From: Nonomuraea sp. NBC_00507
Lineage (GTDB): Bacteria; Actinomycetota; Actinomycetes; Streptosporangiales; Streptosporangiaceae
Assembly: GCF_036013525.1 (NCBI RefSeq)
Contig: NZ_CP107853.1
Span: forward strand, 1,984,001 to 2,048,000
Length of the DNA stretch: 64,000 nucleotides
Reading direction: 5' to 3'
A program made the translations under genes and the position numbers. The notes below the pieces were generated by a model. It made no database searches, was not told the DNA's origin, and saw only the letters and a list, made by a program, of their open reading frames with translations. Shown here one piece after another: positions 48,945-59,944 of this stretch; positions within the stretch are counted from its first letter, which is position 1; every line of letters starts with the position of its first letter.

Positions 48945-49277
48945 ATGGCCAAGCAGATCCAGGAGATTCTCATCGATGACCTCGATGGGGGCGAGGCCAA
49001 TGAGACGGTGAGCTTCGCTATTGACGGCTCCTCCTATGAGATTGACCTCAGCGACCTTAACGCCAAGAAGCTGAGGGACGCGCTCACGCCTTTCGTGCAG
49101 AACGCGCGCCGGGCAGGTGCCGTGGCCACGCGTCGTCGTGGCCGTGGCGGGAGCCGTGCGATGAGCCGCGAGAAGAGCTCCGAGATCCGTCAGTGGGCCA
49201 AGGCCCACGGGCTCCCGGTCAGCGAGCGAGGCCGTATCGCCTCCACGGTCGTCGAGAAGTACGAGGCGGCTCACTGA
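48945..49277 (+). CDS. lsr2: Nucleoid-associated protein Lsr2
   Basis: 110 residues. The N-terminal dimerisation domain (IQEILIDDLDGGEANETVSFAIDG) is followed by a basic linker ([10 protein letters not shown]) and the C-terminal DNA-binding domain with the RGR hook in SERGRIAS. It coats AT-rich DNA and silences horizontally acquired genes, like H-NS. lysS-lsr2-clpC order matches other actinobacteria, though here other genes are inserted between lysS and lsr2. Confidence 0.97.
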   Translation: MAKQIQEILIDDLDGGEANETVSFAIDGSSYEIDLSDLNAKKLRDALTPFVQNARRAGAVATRRRGRGGSRAMSREKSSEIRQWAKAHGLPVSERGRIASTVVEKYEAAH

Positions 49278-49294
49278 TCGAGCCAACTCACGAC

Positions 49295-49345
49295 CATGCG
49301 CTTATGATGTTCGCCTTGGACCCCGGCGGCCGCCATAAGCGCATG
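49295..49345 (+). repeat. 12-bp inverted repeat downstream of lsr2
   Basis: CATGCGCTTATG at 49295-49306 and CATAAGCGCATG at 49334-49345 are perfect complements with a 27-nt spacer. The spacer is long for a terminator; it may form a cruciform or a protein site. It begins 17 bases after the lsr2 stop. Confidence 0.75.
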
Positions 49346-49356
49346 ATCGTCTCTAG

Positions 49357-49379
49357 GGTGTTCCGAATGCCGGAACACC
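49357..49379 (+). terminator. Compact hairpin downstream of lsr2
   Basis: A perfect 9-bp stem (GGTGTTCCG / CGGAACACC) with a 5-nt loop, 79 bases after the lsr2 stop. No T run follows. Confidence 0.55.
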
Positions 49380-50246
49380 AAGTGGATGATCTCTAACTCC
49401 CCATATGCGGGCGTTTTGGCCGTGTGTTGTGGACCATGTCCGGCGTCGTTTCACCGACAGGTGTCCGCATATGTGATGGTGTCGCGCTCCGCGCGCCCGA
49501 ATGGTGAATCCCCGCGATGGCCCGTTCCAGGAGAGCGGTGCTTGCGGATGGCGGCACGGCGTTGCCGGGATCGAGCCGCCGGAACATACGTTGAATGAGG
49601 TATGCGAGCCGCTCATCGGCGTTGAGTAAAACCTGAGACCGGCTCTAATCCGGGATCTCGACTCCCGCGCGTGTGACACCGGGCAAAACCCGCTCCCCCG
49701 GGCATGCGCCGCACAATGCCGGAGCTCCCGAGGTGCATCCTGCCGGGAATGCCGTGACCACTTGGACAGTCGTGCCTGATGAGGTCGGTAACCCGGCTGA
49801 CCGGATGAGGATTTCATGAGAGTGCGGTAGGTGCCGTGTCCTGTTCAGGGCGTAGTGCGCGCACTTGGCCAACCATTGCGTGGGGACATAGGATGATTGC
49901 GTAACAGATACGGACGTGGCATCGGAGATGCGCGGGCGCGGGCCGGCTGACGCCGGTCCGCTCGAAGCGTCCGGTGGCCGGCGCGTGTTGATCTGCTTAC
50001 GCCGCGGACGGCAATTTAGTGCTGCCGACGTGAAGCACCCTAAACATCGTTCGCTTGCGGCGTATCGGGAACACGTCACCCCCGAACAGTAGTTGGATGG
50101 AGGGTGAACGCCCTGCTCTCGGGGAACGTGTCTGCTATAGAGCGTGTCAGCGGCGAGTGGGCACGGTTCGCCGAGCCAGGGCTAGCATGCGGGAGGACGG
50201 GACCGGATTTACCGGCCTGACTGACCGCTCTGTGAGGAGCGACGAG

Positions 50247-52748
<2,502 letters not shown>

Positions 52749-52771
52749 CGGGACCGCTTCGCGCGACGACG

Positions 52772-52798
52772 GCCCCCGTGTGATCCTCACACGGGGGC
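52772..52798 (+). terminator. Hairpin after clpC
   Basis: A perfect 12-bp stem (GCCCCCGTGTGA / TCACACGGGGGC) with a 3-nt loop followed by TTT, 23 bases after the stop. Confidence 0.9.
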
Positions 52799-52884
52799 TT
52801 TCGCGCATCCTGGGGTCATACCTTCGGCGCCGGGCGCATCCGCCGGCGCCGTCGGTACTGCGGTGCTGACGTAGGCGCCGAGCG

Positions 52885-53120
52885 CGCCCCGGCCGATGTG
52901 CGCCCCGGCCGATGTGCGCCGCGTCTGAATGTGCACCGCGTCTGATGTGCGCCGTGGCCGCCGGGTGCGGCGTCCATGGGTGCTGGCCGCATCCGATGGC
53001 GGCCGTCGGCGCCGCAGTGCGCGGCGTCTGAATGTGCGCGACGAGCGCTGTGGCGCGGAAGGGGTTATGGCGCGGTAGGCGCTGTGGCGGGGCTGGGGCG
53101 CGGTAGGCGCTGTGGCCGAC
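52885..53120. repeat. Degenerate short repeats downstream of clpC
   Basis: cgccccggccgatgtg occurs twice in tandem (52885-52916); gcgtctgaatgtgc occurs near 52921 and 53023, with a shorter form near 52938; gcgcggtaggcgctgtggc occurs near 53070 and 53099. It looks like decaying tandem duplications. Confidence 0.75.
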
Positions 53121-53476
53121 GTGTGCCGCGGAGCGGGTGACGCTCGATGGAGGCGTGGGGGTTGGCGCGGCCGGCAGGTATAAATGCCTTAGTGGGGACA
53201 AAGGGGGCAAAATGGGTGAATTTGGGCGTTGCCTAATTGTTGGATGGGCGGCTATACCACCACCGCGAGTAGTACTACACTGCGTAGAGCTTCGCCAAGT
53301 CTCATCCAAGTGAGCCACAAGATCGTGTTCCTAGGTTGGGGACTGCTCCCAAGGGAGTAGCCGGGAATCAACTCAGGGCGGACGCGTGAGCCACCCAAGA
53401 GCAGGCATGCTCGACCAGGTTCGCGCTCGTCTGGGGCGGGCGACGGGAACACACAAGCAAGCCGTGGAGGAAACCG

Positions 53477-54415
53477 ATGCGCCTGCGTCACGATGACGGA
53501 ACGCTGGTACACCTCGCCTACAACGCAGGCGTCCATCCTGCCGAGGATCTGGAAAACCTGATCGCGCACCTGACCCGCTACGCGGTCCCGGTGCGCAAGC
53601 GGCTGGGCGTGGAGCGGATGGGCATCGGGCTGTGGCTCTCGCCGAGCGTCGCCGACCACCTCACGGCCGACCGCATCGAGCTCGTACGGCTGCGCCGCTC
53701 CTTGGAGGAGCGCGGCCTCGAGGTCGTGAGCCTCAACGGCACCGGCGGCCGCAACCAGGAGGTCCCCGGCCCCGACTGGGCCAAGCCGGAGCGATACCGC
53801 TACACCATGGCGCTGGCCAAGATCCTGGCCTTCCTGCTGCCCGACGACGTGCGGTTCGGCAGCATCTCGACGATTCCGATCGGCTGGCGTCGCGACTGGC
53901 CCGCCGACCTGCACGCGATCGCCACCCGGCGCCTGGAGCGGCTCGCCCGCGAGCTGCGCGGCATCTACAGCGTCACCGGCAAGACGATCAGGGTCGGGTT
54001 CGAGCCGTGGCCCGGGTGCGTGCTGGAGACGACGGAGCAGGCGCTCGAGCGCGTGTGCGGGATCGACTCCGAGCACCTGGGCGTGTGCCTGGACGCCTGT
54101 CATCTCGCCTGCGGGGCCGAGGAGGCGGGGGCGACACTGAAGGGCCTGGCGAAGGCCGGGGCCCCTGTCGTCAAGCTGGGGCACGTACACAACCACACGG
54201 GCGAGACCACGAACACCGGCGCGGTGCTGCACGACACGCTGACGGCGATGTTGTCGGGCGCGGTGAGCGGGAGCGCGCACATCGAGGTCGAGACGCACAA
54301 TCTGATCGTTCCCGGGCGGGCCAAGGGGCCGGGCGCGCTGGTGTCGATGCTGGCCGAGGAGCTGGCCTGGGCCCGTACCAACCTCACCAGTCTGGGCCTG
54401 CAGTTGGCGGCCTGA
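53477..54415 (+). CDS. eboE: EboE-like metabolite traffic protein (TIM-barrel)
   Basis: 312 residues. It starts MRLRHDDGTLVHLAYNAGVHPAEDLE, typical of EboE, and has a barrel of the xylose-isomerase type (VGFEPWPGCVLETTEQAL, LGVCLDACHLAC with candidate metal ligands, VETHNLIVPG). EboE belongs to ebo clusters that move metabolites across membranes, yet no other ebo gene is in the window. The central region (LNGTGGRNQEVPGPDW) looks different from other members I recall. It has a long leader and its own terminator. Confidence 0.82.
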   Translation: MRLRHDDGTLVHLAYNAGVHPAEDLENLIAHLTRYAVPVRKRLGVERMGIGLWLSPSVADHLTADRIELVRLRRSLEERGLEVVSLNGTGGRNQEVPGPDWAKPERYRYTMALAKILAFLLPDDVRFGSISTIPIGWRRDWPADLHAIATRRLERLARELRGIYSVTGKTIRVGFEPWPGCVLETTEQALERVCGIDSEHLGVCLDACHLACGAEEAGATLKGLAKAGAPVVKLGHVHNHTGETTNTGAVLHDTLTAMLSGAVSGSAHIEVETHNLIVPGRAKGPGALVSMLAEELAWARTNLTSLGLQLAA

Positions 54416-54421
54416 GTGGGT

Positions 54422-54452
54422 CCTGGGCTCGTGCGAACCTCGCGAGCCCGGG
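54422..54452. terminator. Hairpin between the eboE-like and marR genes
   Basis: Arms CCTGGGCTCG and CGAGCCCGGG pair over 10 bp with one T-G pair and an 11-nt loop, between two convergent stops. Confidence 0.75.
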
Positions 54453-54464
54453 CCTTCAGCCCTT

Positions 54465-54935
54465 CTACAGAGTGCCGAACCAGCCTGGCATGTCCAGGCG
54501 CCACGGGTTGGCCGGGGTGAGCTTGCGCAGGTCGGACTCCAGGGCGCGCAGGCGGTCCTCGCCCAGCTCGCCGGCCCAGCGGGCGCGCAGGGCGTCGAAG
54601 ATGCGGGCCGAGCGGCCGAGCGCGTCCATCCCGTACGGAGTGAGGCGGACGATCTTGCGGCGCGTGTCGCGCGGGTCGGCGGTGCGTTCGACGTAGCCGA
54701 TCCGCTCCAGCGTGTCGATGGTCTTGCCGGCTGCCTGCTTGGACACGCCGAGCGTACGGCCCAGCTCGACGGCCGTGGTGCCCTCTGGCCCGATGGCCTG
54801 CATGACGAATCCGTGCATAGGGCGGATGTCCGGATGGCCCTGCCGGGACAGCTCGGCGTGGAGCTCGTCGATGAGAGCTCGGAACGCCAGCAGCAGGCGA
54901 AGTGGCAGTTCGAATCCCGGGGTGTCACTTGACAT
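54465..54935 (-). CDS. MarR family transcriptional regulator
   Basis: 156 residues from ATG 54935 (a TTG three codons earlier is possible). The winged HTH reads TTAVELGRTLGVSKQAAGKTI, and the wing DPRDTRRKIVRLT. It should bind as a dimer and release DNA on ligand binding or oxidation. It is divergent from a cupin gene with 64 bases between, which contain two near-identical 18-bp repeats. No ribosome site is visible, so the mRNA may be leaderless. Confidence 0.93.
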   Translation of the reverse strand: MSSDTPGFELPLRLLLAFRALIDELHAELSRQGHPDIRPMHGFVMQAIGPEGTTAVELGRTLGVSKQAAGKTIDTLERIGYVERTADPRDTRRKIVRLTPYGMDALGRSARIFDALRARWAGELGEDRLRALESDLRKLTPANPWRLDMPGWFGTL

Positions 54936-54939
54936 GATA

Positions 54940-54982
54940 GACAACCTGGTTAACTATATCGATGGACAACGTGGTTGCCTAT
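54940..54982. promoter_or_regulatory. Twin MarR operator candidates
   Basis: GACAACCTGGTTAACTAT (54940-54957) and GACAACGTGGTTGCCTAT (54965-54982) differ at only 4 of 18 positions and lie 25 bases apart. Each has partial dyad symmetry (CAAC/GTT). They fill the gap between marR and the cupin gene, the expected place for autoregulation. Confidence 0.7.
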
Positions 54983-54999
54983 CTTAGGGGTTTCAAGAG

Positions 55000-55377
55000 A
55001 TGACTGTTATTCGCGCCGCCGACGCCCGTCGATCGGAGACGCCCAACGGGATCATGACGACGTTCGCCTCGCCGACGCAGGGCGGCGCCGAGTGCTCCCT
55101 CTGGCGCGTCGACGCCCGGCCCGGCGCCGTCGGGCCGGTGCATGACTTCGACGTCGAGCAGGTGTGGACCTGGATCGAGGGTGCGGCGACCGTCGAGTTG
55201 GGCGGCGAGAAGTACGCCGTGGCCGCCGGTGACACCGTCGTCATGCCCGCCCGGACGGCGCGGCAGGTGCTGGCCGACCCGGCCGCCGGATACACCGCCG
55301 TCGTCACGGCCTCGGCCGGCGCCAGGGCCATGTCCGCCGACGGGGCCGACCTGGGCGTTCCGCCGTGGATCGGCTGA
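55000..55377 (+). CDS. Cupin-domain protein
   Basis: 125 residues with one cupin barrel. WRVDARPGAVGPVHDFDVEQVWTWIEG covers motif 1 (a His and Glu pair) and YAVAAGDTVVMPARTARQVLA motif 2, where the usual metal His is replaced (PARTARQ). It may bind a small ligand with reduced metal sites. It is divergent from marR and likely its target. Start ATG 55000. Confidence 0.88.
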   Translation: MTVIRAADARRSETPNGIMTTFASPTQGGAECSLWRVDARPGAVGPVHDFDVEQVWTWIEGAATVELGGEKYAVAAGDTVVMPARTARQVLADPAAGYTAVVTASAGARAMSADGADLGVPPWIG

Positions 55378-55430
55378 TTCGCCGCCGAACGGCTCGTGCC
55401 ACCCTGCGGGCGTGCTGAAGGGGTGACCGG

Positions 55431-56306
55431 TCAGGCGTGGGGCAAGCGGTAGGTGCCGTCCTCGAGTGCTTCGGCCAGGCCGTCCGCGATCAGGCCGTCC
55501 AGGGCACGCTCGCGTTGCACCGCGTCGTCCCACACCACGTCCAGTGCCTCCTTGGGAACCGGACCGTGGGCGGCGCGCAACACCGCGAGCAGCCGGCCGC
55601 GGCACTGGCGGTCGGTGCCCGCGTACGTCTGGCCCTTGCGCGCCGGACCGGCGTGCGGGGGCTTGCCGGCCAGGCGCCACGCGCAGACGTCCGCGATCGG
55701 GCAGTCCGCGCAGCGCGGCGCCCTGGCCGTGCAGACCAGCGCGCCCAGCTCCATCACCGCAACGCCCCAGCGGGCCGCGCCAAGCTCGGGCAGGAGGCTC
55801 TCCGCCAGCCGCCGCTCGGCCGCCGACGTGGTCGTGGGCGGGTATTCCTCCGCGCGTACGGCCCTGGCGAACACCCGGCGGACGTTCGTGTCCAGAACGG
55901 CGTGCCGGCCGCCGTAGGCGAAGCTGGCGACCGCGGCGGCGGTGTACTCGCCGATGCCGGGCAGGGACAGCAGGGTCGCGTGGTCGGCCGGCACCTCGCC
56001 GCCGTGCTCGTCGGTGATGGCCCTGGCGCAGGCGTGCAGGCGCAGCGCCCGGCGCGGGTAGCCGAGCCTGCCCCAGTGGCGTACGGCCTCACCCGGCTGC
56101 TCGGCGGCCAGATCTTTTGGGGTGGGCCAGCGGGCCATCCAGTCATGCCACACGGGCAGCACCCGCACGACCGGGGTCTGCTGGAGCATGATCTCGCTGA
56201 CCAGCACTCCCCATGGCGTCGCACCGGCCGCCCGCCAGGGAAGGTCCCTGGCGTTGTCCTCGTACCAATTGAGTACAGGCCCGTGCAACGTTTTCGGATC
56301 AGCCAC
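55431..56306 (-). CDS. mutY: A/G-specific adenine glycosylase
   Basis: 291 residues. WGVLVSEIMLQQTPVVRVLPVW has the catalytic Glu; the helix-hairpin-helix is LLSLPGIGEYTAAAV, followed by VLDTNVRRV with the catalytic Asp. The 4Fe-4S motif is C-x6-C-x2-C-x5-C (CTARAPRCADCPIADVC). It removes adenine opposite 8-oxoguanine. It lacks the MutT-like C-terminal domain of E. coli MutY, as in other actinobacteria. GTG 56306 is chosen because the frame upstream has no protein character. Confidence 0.95.
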   Translation of the reverse strand: MADPKTLHGPVLNWYEDNARDLPWRAAGATPWGVLVSEIMLQQTPVVRVLPVWHDWMARWPTPKDLAAEQPGEAVRHWGRLGYPRRALRLHACARAITDEHGGEVPADHATLLSLPGIGEYTAAAVASFAYGGRHAVLDTNVRRVFARAVRAEEYPPTTTSAAERRLAESLLPELGAARWGVAVMELGALVCTARAPRCADCPIADVCAWRLAGKPPHAGPARKGQTYAGTDRQCRGRLLAVLRAAHGPVPKEALDVVWDDAVQRERALDGLIADGLAEALEDGTYRLPHA

Positions 56307-56384
56307 GCGGTCAAGGGTATGGCTCCGTGAATGATTTCGGCGTGTCGTCACTCTAAGTGCCCGCCGAATTACCATGCTGTGCGT

Positions 56385-57059
56385 ATGGATCCGGACACGA
56401 TGCGTGAGGACGGCGGTGACGTCTACTGGCGGCGGCGCATGAGCGTGCTGGTGGCGGTGCTCGTCGTGGTGGCCGTGGTGGCGTGGGCGTGTTCCAGCGG
56501 GGGCAGCGGACCGGAACGCAAGTCCAGCGCCCAGTCCTCACCGAGCGCGACGCCCACCACCGATCCGTTGCTGGCGGGCCTGCGTACGCTCGCGATGGGC
56601 ACGGCCAGCCCGACACCCACCCCCAGCCCGAGCACGCCGACCCCCGTCGCGCGCCCCAAACGGCCCGGCGAGCCCTGCGCCGAGGAAGATCTGGTGCTCA
56701 GCCTCCAGGCCGGCAAGGACAAGATCTACGCAGCCGGCGCCCAGCCCGCCTTCGTGGTCACGCTGGTGAACACGGGACCCGTGATGTGCACGGCCGACGT
56801 GGGACCGCGGGCCATGGAGATCCGCATCACCTCGGGTGCGGATCGCATCTGGTCCACGGCCGACTGCGTCAGCGGCCCGGGAACCGACATCAAGCAGTTG
56901 CAGCGGGGCGTGCCGTACGTGCGGACACTGAGCTGGGACCGCCGCCGCTCCAGCAGCAACTGCCGCTCCACCCCGGCGGCCGCCCTGCCCGGCACCTACG
57001 TGGCCACTGTTCGCCTGGGCAAGCTCCGCAGCACCAAGGGCGTCTTCCACCTGCGCTAG
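56385..57059 (+). CDS. Membrane-anchored exported protein of unknown function
   Basis: 224 residues. A charged start (MREDGGDVYWRRR) and one helix (SVLVAVLVVVAVVAWAC) anchor the chain; a Ser/Thr/Pro-rich linker (SPTPTPSPSTPTP) leads to a beta-rich domain with four Cys residues (EPCAEED, VMCTADV, ADCVSG, SNCRST). The Cys at the end of the helix could be a lipobox. I see no named family. A GTG at 56379 is a possible start. It is convergent with disA, 15 bases apart. Confidence 0.8.
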   Translation: MDPDTMREDGGDVYWRRRMSVLVAVLVVVAVVAWACSSGGSGPERKSSAQSSPSATPTTDPLLAGLRTLAMGTASPTPTPSPSTPTPVARPKRPGEPCAEEDLVLSLQAGKDKIYAAGAQPAFVVTLVNTGPVMCTADVGPRAMEIRITSGADRIWSTADCVSGPGTDIKQLQRGVPYVRTLSWDRRRSSSNCRSTPAAALPGTYVATVRLGKLRSTKGVFHLR

Positions 57060-57074
57060 ATCGTCAGAGTCGGG

Positions 57075-58151
57075 TTAGACGTAGCGTTCGAGGATGGAGG
57101 ATTCGGCGAGGCGGGACAGGCCCTCGCGGACGCTGCGGGCGCGGGACTCGCCGACGCCGCCCACCGCCTGCAGATCGTCGATGCTGGCCGCCAGCAGCTT
57201 CTGCAGGCTGCCGAAGTGGCTGACCAGGCGGTCCACCACTGTCGCGGGCAGGCGGGGGACCTTGGCGAGCAGGCGGAATCCGCGTGGGCTGACCGGGCTG
57301 TCCAGCTTGTCGGAGCCGTGGTGGCCGAGGACCTGGGCGACGGCCGAGAGGTCCAAAAGCTCGTTGCCCGACAGCGTGTCGAGGTCGTGCATGGCGTCCA
57401 CCAGGCGCTTCTGGCGGCGCGCGGAGGGGGCGGGGAGGTAGTCGCGGATCACCAGCTCGCGTTCGGAGTCCACGCCCGCCACGAGCTCGTCGAGCTGCAG
57501 GGACAGCAGGCGGCCGTCGGTGCCCAGCTCCACCACGTAGCCCTTGATCTCGTCGGAGATGCGCCGGACCATCTCGAGGCGCTGGACGACGGCGGCCACG
57601 TCTCTGACGGTGACCAGGTCCTCGATCTCCAGGGCCGACAGGGTGCCGGAGACCTCGTCCAGGCGGTGCTTGTAGCGCTCTAGGGTGGCCAGAGCCTGGT
57701 TGGCCTTGGAGAGGATGGCCGCGGACTCCTCCAGCACATAGCGAATGCCGTCGAGGTAGAGCGCGATGATCCGCATCGACTTGCTGATCGCGATGATGGG
57801 CAGCCCGGTCTGCCTCGCGACCCGCTGGGCGGTGCGGTGGCGGGTGCCGGCCTCGTCAGTGGGGATCGCGGGGTCGGGCACGAGGTGCACGGCGGCGCGT
57901 ACGATCTTGTGGTCGTCGCTCAGCACGATCGCGCCGTCCATCTTGGCCAGCTCGCGCAGCCGGGTGGCGGAGAAATCGACGTCAAGCTCAAAACCGCCGC
58001 TGCAGAGCTCCTCGACATCCCGGTTGTAGCCGAGCACGATCAACCCGCCGGTCTGCCCACGCAGAATCCGCTCGAGGCCGTCGCGCAACGGTGTGCCCGG
58101 GGCCACAGCGGCCAGGGCTTCGCGACGACGTTCGTCCAGACTCCTATCCAC
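57075..58151 (-). CDS. disA: Diadenylate cyclase DisA (DNA-integrity scanning)
   Basis: 358 residues, exactly the length of M. tuberculosis DisA. The cyclase domain has DGA at 72-74 and GTRHRT with RHR at 104-106. The central helical part and a C-terminal helix-hairpin-helix ([18 protein letters not shown]) bind branched DNA. It makes c-di-AMP from two ATP and pauses at recombination intermediates. A TTG eight codons upstream is an alternative start. radA ends 41 bases upstream, and a ydaO riboswitch 12 kb away could read its product. Confidence 0.97.
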   Translation of the reverse strand: MDRSLDERRREALAAVAPGTPLRDGLERILRGQTGGLIVLGYNRDVEELCSGGFELDVDFSATRLRELAKMDGAIVLSDDHKIVRAAVHLVPDPAIPTDEAGTRHRTAQRVARQTGLPIIAISKSMRIIALYLDGIRYVLEESAAILSKANQALATLERYKHRLDEVSGTLSALEIEDLVTVRDVAAVVQRLEMVRRISDEIKGYVVELGTDGRLLSLQLDELVAGVDSERELVIRDYLPAPSARRQKRLVDAMHDLDTLSGNELLDLSAVAQVLGHHGSDKLDSPVSPRGFRLLAKVPRLPATVVDRLVSHFGSLQKLLAASIDDLQAVGGVGESRARSVREGLSRLAESSILERYV

Positions 58152-58192
58152 CTGACCCCCGTGTCGATCGGTCAACCGTCAGCTTAGCCGCG

Positions 58193-59599
58193 CTATGTGA
58201 CGTGTGTGAGTGCGTCCCAGACGTTCTCCGCCTGAACCACCTCAAACCCGGGCGCGAACGCCACAGGCCCCACAGGCACCAGAGCACGCTGCCCGTTACG
58301 CCGCCGGGCACCGTCCTCCAAGGATCCGGCCGGTACGAGTGCGCGTTTGAAGCCCAGCCTGGCCGCCTCGGTCAACCTCCTGCGTACGTCCTTGACCGGG
58401 CGCAGCTCACCGGCCAGGCCCACTTCGCCCAGGGCCACCAGTCCCGGAGGCAGCGGCTTGTCGCCGGCGGCGCTGGCCACCGCGAGCATGACCGACAGAT
58501 CCACGGCGGGGTCGGCCAGTTTGATGCCTCCCACGGTCGCGGTGAACACGTCGCAGCCGCCGAGGCGGGCGTTGAGCCGGCGCTCCAGGACCGCCAGGAT
58601 CATCTGCACGCGGTAGGTGTCGAGGCCGGAGGAGGTGCGCCGGGGCTGCTGCGCCTCGGTGCGCGCGACCAGGGCCTGGACCTCGGCGGGCAGCGGGCGG
58701 GTGCCCTCGACCGTGACCGTGACGCAGGTGCCGGGCACCGGCTCGCTGCGCCGGGAGACGAACAGGCCGCTCGGGTCGGTGATGCCCTCGATGCCCCGCT
58801 CGTGCAGGTCGAAGCAGCCGACCTCGTCGGTGGGGCCGAACCGGTTTTTGATCGCGCGCACCATGCGGAGCCTGGAGTGGCGGTCGCCCTCGAAGTTGAG
58901 CACGACGTCGACCAGGTGCTCGAGCGTGCGGGGGCCGGCGATCGAGCCTTCCTTGGTGACGTGGCCGACGAGCACCGTGGCCATGTTGCGATCCTTGGCC
59001 AGGCGCACGAGATTGGCAGCCACCTCGCGCACCTGCGTCACCCCGCCGGGCACGCCGGTGGCCTGCGCGGAGCCGACCGTCTGCACCGAGTCGACGACGA
59101 GGAGCGTGGGCTGGACCTTCTCCACATGCGTCACCAGGGCCGACAGCTCGGTCTCCGCGGCGAGGTAGAGGTTGGGCTCGATGGCGGCGATGCGGTCGGC
59201 CCGCAGCCGCACCTGGGCGGCCGACTCCTCGCCCGTCACGTAGAGCACGGTCTCGCGCTGGGCGATGCGGGCGGCGGCCTGCAGCAGGAGCGTGGACTTG
59301 CCGATGCCGGGCTCGCCCGCCAGCAGCACGACCGCGCCGGCCACCAGCCCGCCGCCGAGCACCCGGTCGAGCTCTCCCACGCCGGTCGTGCGGGCGGCCG
59401 CGACCTCGGCCTTGACCTGGCCGATCGGGACCGCGGGCGCGCTGGTGGCGCCGCCTTGGACGATGGTGGCGCCGGCCCGGGCGCCCTCCTCGTCGACCGT
59501 GCCCCACGCCTGGCACTCACCGCACCGCCCCACCCATTTCGTGGTGCGCCAACCGCATTCGGCGCAGCGGTATCCGGGCTTCTGGGCTGACTTGGCCAT
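58193..59599 (-). CDS. radA: DNA repair protein RadA
   Basis: 468 residues. A zinc finger opens the protein (C12-x2-C15, C26-x2-C29), then a RecA-like core with GEPGIGKST near 91, the RadA motif KNRFG near 252 and a C-terminal Lon-like domain. It drives branch migration in recombination and partners DisA in the family. ATG 59599 begins MAKSAQKPGYRC, the canonical start. trxA ends 36 bases upstream. Confidence 0.97.
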   Translation of the reverse strand: MAKSAQKPGYRCAECGWRTTKWVGRCGECQAWGTVDEEGARAGATIVQGGATSAPAVPIGQVKAEVAAARTTGVGELDRVLGGGLVAGAVVLLAGEPGIGKSTLLLQAAARIAQRETVLYVTGEESAAQVRLRADRIAAIEPNLYLAAETELSALVTHVEKVQPTLLVVDSVQTVGSAQATGVPGGVTQVREVAANLVRLAKDRNMATVLVGHVTKEGSIAGPRTLEHLVDVVLNFEGDRHSRLRMVRAIKNRFGPTDEVGCFDLHERGIEGITDPSGLFVSRRSEPVPGTCVTVTVEGTRPLPAEVQALVARTEAQQPRRTSSGLDTYRVQMILAVLERRLNARLGGCDVFTATVGGIKLADPAVDLSVMLAVASAAGDKPLPPGLVALGEVGLAGELRPVKDVRRRLTEAARLGFKRALVPAGSLEDGARRRNGQRALVPVGPVAFAPGFEVVQAENVWDALTHVT

Positions 59600-59635
59600 G
59601 CCGAGCAGGGTAGCGGCACGGGCCGACAATCTTGG

Positions 59636-59941
59636 CTAGACGAGGCCCAGGTCGGACTCCAGGAGGCGCTTGGGCTTGGCGCCGACCACGCGCTTCACCG
59701 GTTCGCCGTTCTCGAACAGGATCAGCGTGGGGATGCCCATCACGCCGTACTTGGCCATGATCTCCGGGTTTTCGTCGGTGTTGAGCTTGCCGATCGTCAG
59801 GCCGCGCTCGGCCTCGATCTGCTCCAGCACGGGCGCCACCATCCGGCAGGGACCGCACCACTCGGCCCAGAAGTCCACCAGCACCGGCCGGTCGCTCTTG
59901 AGCACCTGCTCGTCGAAGTTTTCAGTCGTCAATGTGATCAT
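59636..59941 (-). CDS. trxA: Thioredoxin
   Basis: 101 residues. [20 protein letters not shown] has the CGPC active site (C29/C32), and [11 protein letters not shown] the cis-Pro. It reduces protein disulfides in the cytoplasm. It starts 3 bases after the merR stop and leads into radA and disA on the same strand. Confidence 0.97.
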   Translation of the reverse strand: MITLTTENFDEQVLKSDRPVLVDFWAEWCGPCRMVAPVLEQIEAERGLTIGKLNTDENPEIMAKYGVMGIPTLILFENGEPVKRVVGAKPKRLLESDLGLV

Positions 59942-59944
59942 GTT

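Larger units (their letters stand above)
49278..50246. other. Long intergenic region between lsr2 and clpC
   Basis: 969 bases. It holds two hairpins after lsr2 (49295-49345 and 49357-49379), a widely spaced inverted repeat (CATATGCGG at 49402, CCGCATATG at 49465), and the clpC promoter area. Open frames inside it have no recognisable protein character. GTTCGCTTGCGG at 50049-50060 resembles sites of the ClgR activator of clp genes, but the match is partial. Confidence 0.6.
52749..53476. other. Long intergenic region between clpC and the eboE-like gene
   Basis: 728 bases. It has the clpC terminator, then about 250 bases of degenerate GC-rich repeats (52885-53120), then a leader of about 220 bases with several hairpins, for example CTGCTCCC/GGGAGTAG at 53342-53359 and GAGCA/TGCTC near 53399-53412. 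No protein-like frame is evident. Confidence 0.6.

Noticed and set aside
50049..50060. ClgR activator site upstream of clpC
   Set aside because: GTTCGCTTGCGG only partly fits what I recall of the consensus, so I mention it in the intergenic entry and do not call it.
49645..50079. 144-codon minus-strand frame between lsr2 and clpC
   Set aside because: It has no ribosome site, no recognisable domain and a composition unlike nearby genes.
53340..53470. yybP-ykoY-like riboswitch in the eboE leader (GGGAGTAG)
   Set aside because: Only one short loop-like motif matches; the partner elements are absent.
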